From Galeopsis tetrahit (Eukaryota; Streptophyta; Magnoliopsida; Lamiales; Lamiaceae), in contig OY776121.1 of the NCBI GenBank assembly GCA_963675135.1, positions 74,608,875 to 74,672,874 on the forward strand: a DNA stretch of 64,000 nucleotides. Direction: 5' to 3'. Position numbers and translations under genes: made by a program. Numbering within the stretch: position 1 is the stretch's first letter; each line of letters starts with the position of its first letter. This document shows, one piece after another, positions 45,352 through 57,642 of this stretch. Under the pieces are notes generated by a model. That model saw only the letters and a program-made list of their open reading frames with translations. It had not been told where the DNA came from and did no database searches.

Positions 45352-47246
45352 GTAAAATTATTGTTCTACCCTTTCTTTATACAAATATTATTATTTTTAA
45401 AATTAAATAATAGATTAGTTAAATTAGAAATTATATATTTTTTTTCCCCAATTTCAATTAGTCTGACACGATTCTTAAGTATTTTGAGAATGACTTATTT
45501 CTCCCCAAATTGATTCAGTTTGAAGCTCTCAATCGTCATTATCACGTTTGAAGCAGGAATGAGTTTTTCTCACTGATTCTGCGTCCCCAATCCACAATCG
45601 CGACTCGCTCACTCCAATAGCTAGATCAATCAAACAACTAATACGGTTAGGAATGTGCATTCAATAGCCACTTCCTTTGCTAAATTCAGTTGCAAATTTT
45701 CTTTGAGGCATTTTGTCGAGCACTTGTTGAGCAATCAAATTTCTATATGATTTGAGTCAATTTAACAAATAATTACTACTCAACAACTCAACCCCAATTT
45801 TAACAATTTCACAATGTTAATTCACCTACTCCTCATAACAAAATATGGAAAAAGTAAGAAATATAAACAAATACATAAACCCTACTCCACAATGGTATTA
45901 ATTCACTTACTCAGTGGGAGAAGCAGCGGAGCGGCGGAGGCTGATGGCAGGCGCTGGGTCGCAGGGAAAGGAAAAAACCTTACTAAATTAAATTGATGGA
46001 TTAGCTTTTAATTAATTTGATTTGTTTTTTTTTTTTTTTTGTTAATAAATTGATTTGATTTGTTTTTTGTTATTAATTTTATTAATAACATAAGGGTAAG
46101 TATGTAATTTTAACATTACATATTTTAATTAAATTAATAAATATAATAAATTATTTTATTGTATAAGTATAAAAATGTAATTTTACAATAATATATTTTA
46201 ATTAATTTAATAGAAAATACAAATTTATGACACATTACGACACATACGATGAATACATATCATAAAATATACAAAAGGTAACAGATCATCAAGTTTAAGC
46301 CTTTAAATTAGATTTTTAATTGTTTAGATTAACTGACTACGGTAGTCATTACGACAGCATACGACACTATAACTATACGTAGAAGGTCCCTTTAAAGAAT
46401 TGAACTCTAGTTTAAAGTTAGTGAGATATATTCTTAAGTCCAACGTCACTTAATATGCAATATATAGTAAATAATTGAGAATTTGATGGGGCCAGTAACC
46501 CCCTAGGCCTAACGTCATAATTTGAATGAATGACATATAAAATTTATGAAAATGTATACCTATAGAATAATGAGATTGACTAAATTAGTAAAACATAAAA
46601 CTCAAAATGAACATATGTGAACGTTAGATGAATTTCAGTAGTAGTTGATGACTGGATGGCCAGGACAAACATAATAAAGATACATAATTAATGCATAAAA
46701 ATACTACTCCTACTGTCCCTGAAAAATTTGCATCTGATGGAATGAAGTTTAAGAAAAAAGTGTAATAATTAGATTTTTGAAGGTAATTTTGTAAATTTAT
46801 ATATATAAAGTAAATAAAATAGTTTGATTGAGTGTATGATGGACCCCAAAAAATATTGTATAAAGGTAAATACGTGTATATCGTAAGAGTGACTATGCAA
46901 ACTTTTCATGGACTGGAGTAGTAACAGTTACTCCTTTAGAATTTTTAAATTATAGCATAATTTTCTCTTTTACTTAAGTATTAAATATTTTATTGACAAT
47001 TTTATCCTTAATTAAATTCCTCATAATTACTTTTAAGATCCAAGTGTTTTGGAATGTACACCAAATTAATGGAATATCAAGGATAAAATAGACATATTAG
47101 TTAAATTTGACCACATTTATTAATGTAACTATTTTTGTGGAATGGATCGGTGGAATGGATCGGTATCGAAATGAAATGAAATTCAAAATCTAAATATAAT
47201 TCGAGATACAAAATTAATATCCAATTTTTTAGTTTATTTTTAAATA
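43114..47246. other. AT-rich intergenic region
   Basis: The first 200 bp hold the CDSP32 promoter, where I could not settle on a TATA box. The rest is AT-rich and non-coding, with a TA microsatellite at about 45310-45348. The segment 45140-46390 has GTAGTC and TTACGACA/CGTCGTAA words near both ends and may be a decayed transposon, but its ends cannot be placed. Small open frames here (44488-44742, 45166-45410, 45814-45996) are not supported. Confidence 0.5.
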
Positions 47247-47479
47247 CTCCCTCCGTCCGCCTATAAGTTTTCCGTTACTTTTTGGCACATACATTAAGAA
47301 AAGTGATTAAATAATAGATATAGTATAAGTGATGTGATTGAGAGAGGAGAGAGATAGAGAGAAAAAGTAAGATATAAAGTGATGTGTAAAAAAAAGTACT
47401 TACTAAAAAGGGTATGCAAAATTTATAGACGGATGAACCAAAATGGTAAAATGAGAAGCTTATGGACGGACGGAGGGAG
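47247..47479. mobile_element. Stowaway-like MITE
   Basis: Ends are CTCCCTCCGTCCGCCTATAA and, inverted, CTCCCTCCGTCCGTCCATAA, with TA on each side (47245-47246, 47480-47481). The CTCCCTCCGTCC terminus and TA target duplication are diagnostic of Stowaway (Tc1/mariner-derived) MITEs. 233 bp, non-coding. A shorter relative is at 62980. Confidence 0.9.
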
Positions 47480-47633
47480 TAGTATTTAGAGGCTAGATTT
47501 AAAAATCAACTCACCACTTTTATCACAATTAATTGTGTGTGCGATGTTGGAGTATATTTTAATGCATTTCTTGTGCGTTGGGAAATCCAACCGTCACCTG
47601 TGTGGCTGTGTTAATCCACCTGCTATCCTTAGT

Positions 47634-47687
47634 TGTAGAACAAATCAATTTAATATAAATATTTATTGGTAATTGATTTGTTCTACA
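47634..47687. repeat. Perfect 17-bp hairpin
   Basis: TGTAGAACAAATCAATT at 47634-47650 is the exact reverse complement of 47671-47687, with a 20-bp loop. It sits just outside the larger inverted repeat at 47710-48400. Confidence 0.7.
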
Positions 47688-47709
47688 AAACCTGTGTGTG
47701 TGGTACAAT

Positions 47710-48400
47710 TTAATTTAAACTTAATCTAATATTAATATTTTATTTTTTTATTCATATTAATATTTTAAAAAAATCTTTTTTTATATTTAATTTAATATTA
47801 TCTCTATCAAATTACGCTAACTAACGTTATCAATCTTTTCTCAAATCTTTCCTTCACCATTAATGGCACAAAGCAGTAGGACACGCAGTGTTTGCAGTCG
47901 AAGCGGCCATGATAAACGAACCTGTCCCACACTCTAGACCCTAAGAAGTACGCTTTTTTTTTTTAACTTTTTTTTTAAGCTAACACGACTATTTCATGAT
48001 GATTGGTAATAGGTCACAAGTAGAAGAACAATGTACGCAAGGGAACTAATGAACAAGTATCAACTTTTACGGGAGCATCTTACACATTACCATCAATTTT
48101 TTAGGTTTCATGAGTTTTTTTATTATTTGTGTTTCTTTTGCATGTTGCTGAATTTTTATATTTCTTTCATTGGGTGACATTTAGTTAATTTTTGTTATGA
48201 CAATGAGATTGTTTTTTATTTTCTTTAATTTTTTTTGTGGAGAAAAATTAATGATGATGAAAAGATTTGAGAAAAGATTGATGGCCGTTGTAATTTGATA
48301 GAGATAATATTAAATTAAATATAAAAAAAGATTTTTAAAATATTGATATGGATAAAAAAATAAAATATTGATATTAGAATAAGTTTAAATTAAATATAAA
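47710..48400. repeat. Fold-back element with arms of about 140 bp
   Basis: The left arm (about 47710-47850) and right arm (about 48261-48400) are inverted copies with a few differences, sharing long words such as ATTTAATTTAATATTATCTC and CAATCTTTTCTCAAATCTTT. The roughly 410-bp centre encodes nothing. No clear target duplication; it may be a MITE or a local inverted duplication. Confidence 0.65.
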
Positions 48401-49776
48401 TAAGAATTTATTGACGTGGTAATGCCACATAGACGGTGGGCAAAACTGGTGGGCACAATTGGTGGGCTCTATATCATTTCCGTATTAGTAATATACTACT
48501 CTAAAACCGAAAAAGCCTTAGAAAGAATAAAAAAGGAAAAAAAAAAAAAAAAGGTAAAAATTGGGCGGGAAACTGACTAGCCTATTTTTATATATATATA
48601 GATTTTTTTTTAAAAACAAACACAATGTTTACTTTTGATTTTAAAAATTGAAATTTGAATTTTAAGACCTAACATCGATTTTTACTTTGAAATTTAAAAA
48701 TCGAATTTTAAAAAACATTTTCATTAAATATACTTATTGATTTGACATAAAGTTAATTCTTATGCATTGATTTAATATAAAGTTTAACACAAAACCTTAT
48801 ATGAAATATTTCATAGATGATATATGAAATACTCGATAATTAAGGTAAATTTGAAGCAAAAAATTGTGGGTCAACGCGGGTCAAACTTGATTAAAATATA
48901 CTCTCTCCTATTCATAATATAAGTCATTTTGACATTTCATTTTCTTTGCAAATTATATGACGTTTTACATTTTTCAATGCAAATTAATTGTATTTCTTCC
49001 AAATTTATCCTTAAGATCAATAAATATTTACATAAATGTTTTCTTCTTTTCATTAGAAGTACAAGCATTATCAATTAGTTTCTTAATATATATGCATTGA
49101 TCCAAAATTACTTATATTTTAAATAGTAGAGAGTTTTTTTATTTTATTTTCAAACATGACTAAAATTATGTTACTACATGATTAAACTATTGTCTCTACC
49201 AGACCAAAAGTGTACTACTAGAAGTCCAAAAATATTCTAAACGCTTAATGTTTTTTGGCAAATTTCCAGAATATTTTTTAACATGTAGTAGTACATTTTT
49301 GACCTTATAGTGATAATATTTTGGTCTGTAGTAACAATATATTGATTATATAGTAAACCACCTACTTGCGACCCGTAATTTTTTTAAAAAAATTATCTTA
49401 ATTAAACATATTTTATATATAAAATATTTGACATAAGTGTTGCTTAAAGTTTAATCACTCACTATTTAAAACCCTAAAAAACACACACACATATAACTAT
49501 TCATCAAAATTTAAAAATCACCCAAAATCCAAAGGTTATCATACACATTACTCTTTTAGTGGCGTGACAACTAGTATCCTACTCCCTTGTTTCAAAAAGT
49601 TTTTTACGGAAAATTTTGGGCACAGTTTAAAAAAAAGTAATGATGAGAGTGTTAAGAGGTAATTTTATAAATTTTTATATATAAAGTAAATAAAGTAGAT
49701 AGATTGAATGTATAATGGGGTCCAAAAGTAATGACATGAACGATAAATATGTATATATTGATTTTTTTTTTTTTTT
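48401..49776. other. AT-rich spacer
   Basis: No gene. The region around 48605-48720 has ACTTTTGATTTTAAAAATTG words, similar to 62785-62880, suggesting diverged copies of one MITE family; the ends are unclear. Confidence 0.45.
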
Positions 49777-49880
49777 TATGGAAGTTAAATGCCCATCCCT
49801 TTTTTTTCCCTTCCCATGACTCGAACCCTCCCTTTTTTTTCCCTTCCCATGACTCGAACCCAGGACCTAAGGCCTATTGT
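49777..49880 (-). repeat. tRNA-derived SINE tail, minus strand
   Basis: On the minus strand: CCTTAGGTCCTGGGTTCGAGTC (B-box), then GGGAAGGGAAAAAAAAGGG, then ATTTAACTTCCAT and a poly(A). The B-box plus G/A tract is tandemly duplicated once (about 49796-49860). Same family as 41545-41633. Confidence 0.65.
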
Positions 49881-50967
49881 AAGTATGAAGATTGTGATGA
49901 TTATTTTTATTTTGGACATTACACTTTTGAAAAATAAACAAAAGAGAAAAGTATGAAAACATTTTAGTTACCAAGAAAATACTATTTAATTAATTTAGAT
50001 TGAAAAGTGTGTAGAACGTATTCTAATTTATAAAAGAAAAGTAAAATATTAAAATTATCACTTGTTAAGAAAGTGGAGAAAGTATTATGTATCATACACC
50101 CAACCCAATGCAATATCTCAAATTTGTCATGATTTAATTTGACTGGAAAAATATTTATTTAAACTTGTTTAATAAATTCATCATCAAGATAAACAAATAA
50201 ACTCAAGATCAATGACTTATTCATTAGTTTGTGCATATAATGTTAAGTGAGCTGATGAGCTAACTTGTATAAATCATAATGAATAATTTAACTTAAATCT
50301 AATATTTTCACACTTAATATTTATGTTTAATATAAAAATATGCAATTAAAATTATTTTTAATTAAACGAAATATATATTTATATTTTTTAAACCAAACAA
50401 TCAATATCATAACATGCAACTCAGAGCATGATAGGATTGAGGTCTATGAAAGGTTCTATCATTTTTAAATCGCAAGACATCTACTGATCTACAAAGAATT
50501 ACTCAATTTTGCCTCTAAGTGAATTTTAAACCGTTATGATGTATAGGGAAAATTGAAAACAATTACTGTCCTATAACCTTAAAATTTATTGATAAAACTG
50601 TCTCGCAAACTGTCATTCCATATTTCTCAACCGAGGAACAAGATAATTTAAAAATAAGTAACATCGACAAAAAAAATTGACAAAAATATCCAATTGCTTG
50701 ATACAACCCGTCAATGACCAATTTCCCCAACTTTTTAAAGTTATAGGACATTTTCAATAATATTATCAAAGTTATGTGACATTTTTTTCCCTTCAATTTA
50801 CCCTGATATATATGTCATACTTCTTTGTAACAAGCAGAAACATGATACGCAAAGGTACAAAGATATATTGATAACATGTTTGATGGTGCTAAAAGGCAAT
50901 ACAGCTCAAGTAGCGATACATCATACATATATGATACATGTCGGAAATCATTGCTCTCGACGCAAGT
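49881..50967. other. AT-rich 3' flank of gamma-glutamyl hydrolase
   Basis: No gene or defined repeat. The open frame 50563-50796 (-) lacks any protein signature. The part nearest 50967 is the expected 3' UTR of the GGH gene. Confidence 0.5.
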
Positions 50968-53900
50968 TTAGAGGGCAGAAGTAGGTGAAAAAATGTAAAC
51001 CTCGTCAAACCCCTTCCTGCAAATATGAAAAACATCAACATGCAAAAACGAGAGAGAGAGAAGAAAGGGGGAGAGAGAGTTACCCTTGCTTGCCACGATA
51101 AGTAGGGTTGTAATTATATATGAGGTTGTCAAGCACTTTCTGGGAAGAAGGTCTATTATTAGACATCCTAGCCTCCCTGGGAGATATTTTGCTAACAAAT
51201 TAGTAGATATATATATACACTTTCCAAAGATCAAAATTCAAAACTAACGAGGTAATTAACACACAAGGGAGAGGGAGAGGGACGTATAATTACCTCACAA
51301 CAAAGTTGGCGACGAGTTGAGTCACTAAAATTGCATCTTCCGAGTGTGGAATCCTTGATGAGGCCCACTCGAAAGCATTTTTCTGGAACACGGACGTCAG
51401 AGAAATTTGCATTTCAAAGCAAAAAAAATTCCAATTTTAAATGTCAAACTTAATTTCTAACTCAATTTAGAAAAATGTCTCTCCAGAATTTAGTCACAAA
51501 AGCACGACTCCAATCCATAAATTTCATCATCTTCTTTAAAGTAATACCACAAATTAAAAAATGCTCGACTTCATGTGTTATTCTTCTCAAAACCACTAAA
51601 CCACGTATGCTAAATAAAATTACGGGTTCACCATAAAACTTCCACGAACCAAGTTCATAGAAGTTTTTGTCTAAATACCATCCTTGTAAGGCTGAAAAAA
51701 AGCAATATGTACGTGTGTAAGTGTGTGTATTTCTTGCTCATACAGTTCCCTATCTCCAAAAAATACAAGAACAATGCAGTAAACTCAACAAAATACTGAT
51801 TCTCTTTACGTAATAGTTATATTGCTAGCCTACATATATCAGCCTACGGCAAACAGATAAGAGACTTGTGCCTAAACTTTGATTCAAAGTCCAAAGATAA
51901 TACCTCTGGGTGCCACTGAACACCAGTTACAGGGTAATTTCGTGCTTTCACTGTAGAAACATAGACCTGATACGAATTGATCATATGGAAGCCAATAAGA
52001 AACAAAAGTCAAGAAAATGTGCTGCAAACACATTTAAGACGAATACATGAAAAGGCGCAGGGCTTCTTAGATATACCTTGTCATTTGCATCTGCACAAGT
52101 TGTTAAGATCTTAAAAAAGCTAGAAAGTTTCTTGCTCCTTTGGAACTTTTCTGGTGAAACCCCATACTATATCAAAGATAAAATTTAATGAATATATATG
52201 AAAAAATTGTGAAAAATGCTGTGTGATCCTAAATTAAAGTAAATATTTACGGAACATATACTGAATATTTTTCTGTAACTACCATATATTTGGGGAGATA
52301 AGTACTGGTTTAATAAACTAACAATGGAAAGGAAAGAGAACTTACCTTATGATTTTGCATCACAAGACACTCTGTACTCATCTTCTTTAGCAAAACAGGA
52401 GGAAACCTATACAAGTAAAAGCAATCCAAACAGTCAGAAAATCATATCGGAAATGATCCTTTGGATGGGAAGGGCTATAGTCTATATATTCATGATATTA
52501 AGGATGGTATGCCTGAAAATTGATCAAATAAATATTGGCATATACAGTTCACCAAAACTAACAACTTAATAATGAAACCATAAGATTAATGTTCTAATGT
52601 AGAGATGGAAGAGACTGATATGGAGAAATTGAAGGGACTAGATAAGCATTCATTCTTCATGGAAGTTTAGCATTCCAAGATCATTGTTGACACGAATTGT
52701 AAATTAAAACAAGACTATTGAAATCATATCAGATCCTTATAAAATACTGATTTTTTTTTTTTAATTAACTTCATTTATATATACCTCTGAAACACAGTGC
52801 CTTCTGTAGTTATGTTTTCCGGGAATTGCAATGTAGAAGCTTGATCACTTGCACTAAAACTCTCCAGAATGTTGTTGTCCTGTAACCAGAACGAAAATGG
52901 AAACTTTAGATAGATCAACAATGGAAGCTAATTTAATCTATCTATGGTTGAAAAACGCTAGGATGTATCACAGCATATTCTGCAACTGCAATCCTTAACA
53001 AATCAGTGATATTATTTTGTAATCAAACTGGAATGTGTAGAAAACATTAAAGAAAACTTATAATCGACTATGATGGCCCGTTTACAATAATCCTCTAAAA
53101 TGATCCTTATACACCAGGTGGGAGAGAAAAAGGGAGAGAGCATAGGCTCAATTAAATTTATTAAGTTCATGAGAAAACCGTGTGGTTGTTCCCCCTAATC
53201 CAGATACGCAATCACCAATTTCAAAGCAAACAAAGGTATTGCAATTTGACTCCAAAAACAGAAGTTCTTGACCAGAAAGAGGCATGCATTACCTCACTCA
53301 CTATCATGGATACGAGTTCAAAACCTAAGCAGGTGGCAAACAAAGGGAAATGATCTCCTGCATCGTTCTTTTTCAGAACATCCTGCACCAAAAGGACGAA
53401 ATGAGTTATAATTTAGATATGTCGCTCATCTCATTTTCCCTGATCAATATAATAGCATAACCATATGGAACTTTACATGATAAATGACTATATCATACAA
53501 CATAGAATGCATTATGCAATGATCAGAGCTAATATATTTGCAGCAAATCCGTCATATGCATACAGGAAACAGAATGACTAGGAATCAATGAGGCTATCAA
53601 GTTACCTTAAAAATCGACGCAACAACCTTAAGATAGAGACCACTTTTGGCCGACCCTCCTGTGAATAACACTCCATTAACCAAACTGAGTTTCTGCAATA
53701 TAAATCATACACTAACATAATGTCCATAGTGAATTTGTAAGGACATGAATCCAGATAACTTTTTAGCAAATAGCACAACTTAATCAGAAGCAGGTAATGC
53801 GCTAATGCATCAGTATTGAAGCAGTACTAAAGATTGTGTGAAGAATAACAATGGAAAGACCTTTGACTGAAGTCAAAGACTATCCTCATTCTTGCAGAAT

Positions 53901-54619
53901 CAACAATGGATATATAAAACTAATTGAAAACTTGAGCAACTACTGGATAAAATAAGGATGTATTAACATAAATTTTTTAAAGTTTTATTAGTGGCTTAAT
54001 CAAAACACGATAACTGCATAAAAGTCAAGTAACTCAAAAACTAGAAGTGTGGACTTTGGAGGCTTACCCAAGGTTTTTGCTCATAAAGGTTTAAATAATA
54101 CTCCGTATACAGTATATTCATTAGCAAAAAAAGTAAATATACACAGTATATTCAAAAAAAAAAAAAAAAAAGTTCAAATAATATAAATAAGTAGCAAATT
54201 GATGTATTGACTTCATCAATTTGTTACTTATTTATATTATTTAAACATTTTTTCGTTGCACAGTTACACACACATACGCACACGCTATTAAGAAATAAGA
54301 GGCATTAATTTACTCTGTATAAAACCTCCCAAGGTTCATTGTAGATGAGCGGAATAACTCTAGCGCCGCCAGATTCAACAAACTTCACATAAGATGCGGC
54401 TATATAGGAGGCGTTAGTGGCGTTGTTGATGGTGCCGGAGGCGCCATCCCCAGGGTGTGTGAGAATTCCGATGACCGGCCTGAAATTGAGGGCGGGATCC
54501 GCCGCGGGGCAGCGTGCGAAATCTGCGGCTTGACTGGGCAAGACAAGCGGCGAGTCAATAGACCCGGAGGTGAGCTCCGCCGAGGCTATGAGGAGGAGGA
54601 TTCCGAGAAAAATCAACAT
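50968..54619 (-). CDS. GGH: Gamma-glutamyl hydrolase (folate polyglutamate hydrolase)
   Basis: Ten exons on the minus strand, all with GT-AG sites and continuous frame: 54314-54619, 53606-53692, 53293-53382, 52785-52879, 52346-52406, 52077-52166, 51904-51966, 51294-51382, 51084-51176, 50968-51016; 340 residues, the normal plant length. The enzyme removes glutamates from polyglutamylated folates, in plants mainly in the vacuole. Residues 1-20 are a signal peptide (MLIFLGILLLIASAELTSGS). The class I glutamine-amidotransferase-like fold is seen in PVIGILTHPGDG, VNGVLFTGGSAKSGLY, the nucleophile C149 in FATCLGFELVS, and H262 in VQWHPE. The C-terminus ends DEVYIFSPTSAL, where FDEVYIF is a family mark. 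The gene is intact. A Mutator-like element begins about 565 bp upstream of the start codon. Confidence 0.96.
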
Positions 54620-55175
54620 TTTGGGGAGGAGAAGAGGTGGTCAATTTTTAGTAACGGCGGTGGTGGGAGAAATGTTGGTCGCCGGCTACTAGTATATTAT
54701 TTCCATTTCCAGTTTGTATATGGAGTATGACTATTTTCTTTTAATAAATTGAAAAAATAGGAGACCAATAATAGGATGTGAGGTTTATTTCGTGTCGTAC
54801 TCACTCTTCAATTTGATTGCGTGCTTGATTATCAACCATATTTTATTTTTATTTTAGTTCAAAACTTCAAATCATCACTAATCAAACTCCATCAAATCAA
54901 ATTTAATAATTTAGGTATGAAGATTGGGAACGCACTTGGTAATGTATACTACACGCGGTCTTTGTAATGCACAAAGACAATCAATTTGCCTTTATACATA
55001 AAAAAAAAAAAAAAATTTCATAAAATTCTACTTATTATTTGTACTCCTATATACATGACCAGTAAAAAATAGCAAGTCTCGTGTGTAAATTTTTACCGTG
55101 AAAATTACACTAAATAGACAATCATTTTCTAATAGGAGGCGAATAGATTGGTTTGGACTGAATGTATAGATTGAT
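54620..55175. other. Upstream region of gamma-glutamyl hydrolase
   Basis: Contains the GGH 5' UTR and promoter. CCATATACAAAC on the minus strand near 54716-54727 could be a TATA element, but this is weak. No other gene or repeat seen. Confidence 0.4.
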
Positions 55176-55184
55176 TTGTATGAA

Positions 55185-56437
55185 GGGCGCGGCTAAAGGC
55201 ACCCAGATTTACTATGAGTACACCCACGCGATGAGAACACACACAAAACGGATGAGGACATCCACGTGAAAACTCAAAATTACCCTCTTCTCAATTAAAA
55301 CCTTCATTCTCTCTTTCTCAATTCAGACACCCACCTCCCACCTCCATTTTTCTCTTCACGTCGGCGCGGAGCGGCGCCGCCTACCTCTCCACTTCGTCGC
55401 GACGGCCACGCCGCCCACCTCGTCGCGAAGGCCCACCCACTGCGCAGCACTCTCCCCCCCCCCTTCGCGGCCGCAGCCTCCCCCCGCCCCTTCGCGGCCT
55501 CTCCCACAAATCGCGTGCCTTGCGCTGCTTCGCCGATACCCACTCCGACCGGCCTTTCCCCCACGGCGCTTCGCCTTTAATTGCTTCGTCGCCTCATAAC
55601 CCGTTCGTCCAGAGCCGTGTCTGACCCCGTCGGTCCAGATCCGTGCACGCAGACATCGCCGTCCACCTGCAACAGCTTCGTCGCGCACGTAGCCTCTCCC
55701 CCCCCTTCGCGGTCGCAGCCTCTTCCCTCCCCTTCGCGGCTGTTCGCAGCCGCAGCCCCTCCCCTTCGCGTCCGCAACCCCTCCCCTTCATCGCACCCAG
55801 CCACCCACGCAGGTAAGTTTTTTTTTTTTACAATTTTCACAGTCCCAAAAAACAAAAAATTAGGGTTTTGAAAATTTTAGAAAATTTAGAAAAATTAGGG
55901 TTTTTAGTAGTTCGGGAATTATTTTCGAACATATTGAGTTTGTTTTGGAAAAAATTTCGAACAACTTGAGTTTGTTTTGGAAAAATTTTCGAACATATAG
56001 TGTTTGTTTTGGAAAAAATTTCGAACAACTTGAGTTTGTTTTGGAAAAAATTTCGAACAAGATGTTCGATTTTTTTTTGGACAAATTTAAGTTGTTTTGA
56101 ATTTTTTTTCGAACATATTGAGTTTGTTTTGGTAAAATTTTCGGACATCTCAACTTTGTTTTGGTAAAATTTTCGAACATATTAAGATTTTATTTTTGTT
56201 GTTGAAATTTTGAATTTTTAGGATTTTTGTTGTTTTGGTGGTGATGGTGGGGATCCGGATGATTCGGGTGTAAAATGATGAATCGGGTGTGAAATGGAAT
56301 AGATGGGTGTACTCATTCGGCGTTTATTTATAAAAAAGTACAGGAGGGGTAAAAACGTCTTTTTGCACCACCCTTGGGACAAAAAAAAATTCCCGTAGGT
56401 GTACTAATAGTAAATCCGGGTGCATTTAGCCGCGCCC
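55185..56437 (+). mobile_element. Mutator-like element A1 with splice-donor block
   Basis: Ends GGGCGCGGCTAAAGGCACCC and, inverted, GGGCGCGGCTAAATGCACCC. The 9-bp flanks TTGTATGAA (55176-55184) and TTGTATAAA (56438-56446) match at 8 of 9. Layout from left: TIR; a GC-rich block with many CGCGGCCGCA words (about 55350-55812); an exact GTAAGT donor after GCAG (55813-55818); then about seven units of a 36-bp repeat (TTTTGGAAAAAATTTCGAAC, 55925-56180). The open frames in the GC-rich block on both strands have low complexity and no domain. No transposase. Confidence 0.85.
55925..56180. repeat. 36-bp minisatellite in element A1
   Basis: Units of about 36 bp with the core CGAACA(T/A)...TTGAGTTTGTTTTGG repeat about seven times with small changes. 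The same array is found in A2 at 57067-57355. Minus-strand reading frames through it (55837-56180) are a by-product of the repeat. Confidence 0.85.
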
Positions 56438-56490
56438 TTGTATAAATTTCAGATATGTAAAAAACACTGCTGTTTTAATCTTTAAAATTT

Positions 56491-57579
56491 GGGCGGCTAA
56501 AGGCACCCGGGTTTCCTATGAGTACACCCAGGGGATGAGAACACAAACAAATTGGATGAGGACACCCACCTGAAAAACCCAAAATTACCCCTTTCTCAAT
56601 TAGAACCCTAAATCCCTTCTTTCTCTTCTCATTCAATACAGGACACCCACCTCCCACCTCCGTTTTCGCTACTTCCGGCGCGGCCCACTTCGCCCACGCC
56701 GCCCACCTCGTCGCGGAGGCCGCAACCCCTTCCCCTCCCCTTCGCGGCCGTTCGCGGCCGCAACCCCTTCCCCTCCCGTTCGCGGCCGCACCTCTTCCCT
56801 CTCCACTTCGCGGCCCGTCGCGCCGCTCTCCCCATCTCCACCGCCCCTCGTTCGCGGCCGCCCCCGCTCCTCCCCACAGTCGCGGCCGCTGCCCTCCCTT
56901 CTCCCCACAGACGCGGCCGCCGCCAACCCCCTCCTCCCCTTCGCCGCGGTCGTAGTGCTCCTCCCCTCGCCGCCGCCGCTAAGAGGTAAGTTTGGGTGTG
57001 AAAAGTTAGAAAAATTAGGGTTTTCTGGGAAAAAAATTAGGATTTTTTTTAAAGTTTGGGAATTATTTTCGAACATAGTGCGTTTGTTTTGGAAAAAATT
57101 TCGAACAATTTGAGTTTGTTTTGGAAAAAATTTCGAACAACATGTTCGATTTTTATTTTCGGACAAATTTAAGTTGTTTTAAATTTTTTTTCGAACATAT
57201 TGTGTTTGTTTTGGAAACAATTTCGAACAACTTGAGTTTGTTTTGGAAAAAATTTCGAACATATTGAGTTTGTTTTGAAATTTTTTTCGAACATGTTGAG
57301 TTTGTTTTGGAAAAAATTTCGAACATGTTTGTTTTGGAAATTTTTTCGAACAGTTGGTGTTTTGGATTAATTTTTGTTGCAATTTTGGAGTTTTTTTTGT
57401 TGAATGATTGTGGAGGGGGTGGTGGAGAGGTGGTGGTGAAATAGAATGGGTGTACTCATCTTAATTTTTTTCATAAATTTTATCCTAGGGGTATATGGGA
57501 CATTTCACATGTTCTGAAAAATTAAAAAAATGTTTGGTGGGTGTACTCATAGGAAATCCGGGTGCCTTTAGCCGCGCCC
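56491..57579 (+). mobile_element. Mutator-like element A2, sister of A1
   Basis: Same architecture as A1. Ends GGGCGGCTAAAGGCACCC (two bases shorter) and, inverted, GGGCGCGGCTAAAGGCACCC, with a perfect 9-bp duplication TTAAAATTT (56482-56490, 57580-57588). GC-rich block 56650-56985, donor GAG then GTAAGT (56986-56991), then the TTCGAACA repeat array (57067-57355). It lies 53 bp from A1 in the same orientation but has its own target duplication, so it is an independent insertion. Confidence 0.88.
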
Positions 57580-57642
57580 TTAAAATTTTGAGTAAAGTCT
57601 CCAACCGTGTAGGCGAGTTACTGCTCATTGCTGTTTTTTTTG

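Noticed and set aside
45140..46390. Possible transposon with GTAGTC and CGTCGTAA words at both ends
   Set aside because: No matching terminal inverted repeat or target duplication could be placed; left as part of the spacer description.
55304..55871. Several overlapping open frames on both strands in the GC-rich block of element A1
   Set aside because: All six frames are open because the block is GC-rich and stop-poor; the proteins are low-complexity (G, R, A or P, S) with no domain. The block lies inside a transposon.
55837..56180. Minus-strand frames with NKLKLFEIFSKT repeats, and the repeat array as a possible CRISPR-like structure
   Set aside because: The array is a contiguous minisatellite without unique spacers and lies in a plant transposon; CRISPR arrays do not occur in plant nuclear DNA.
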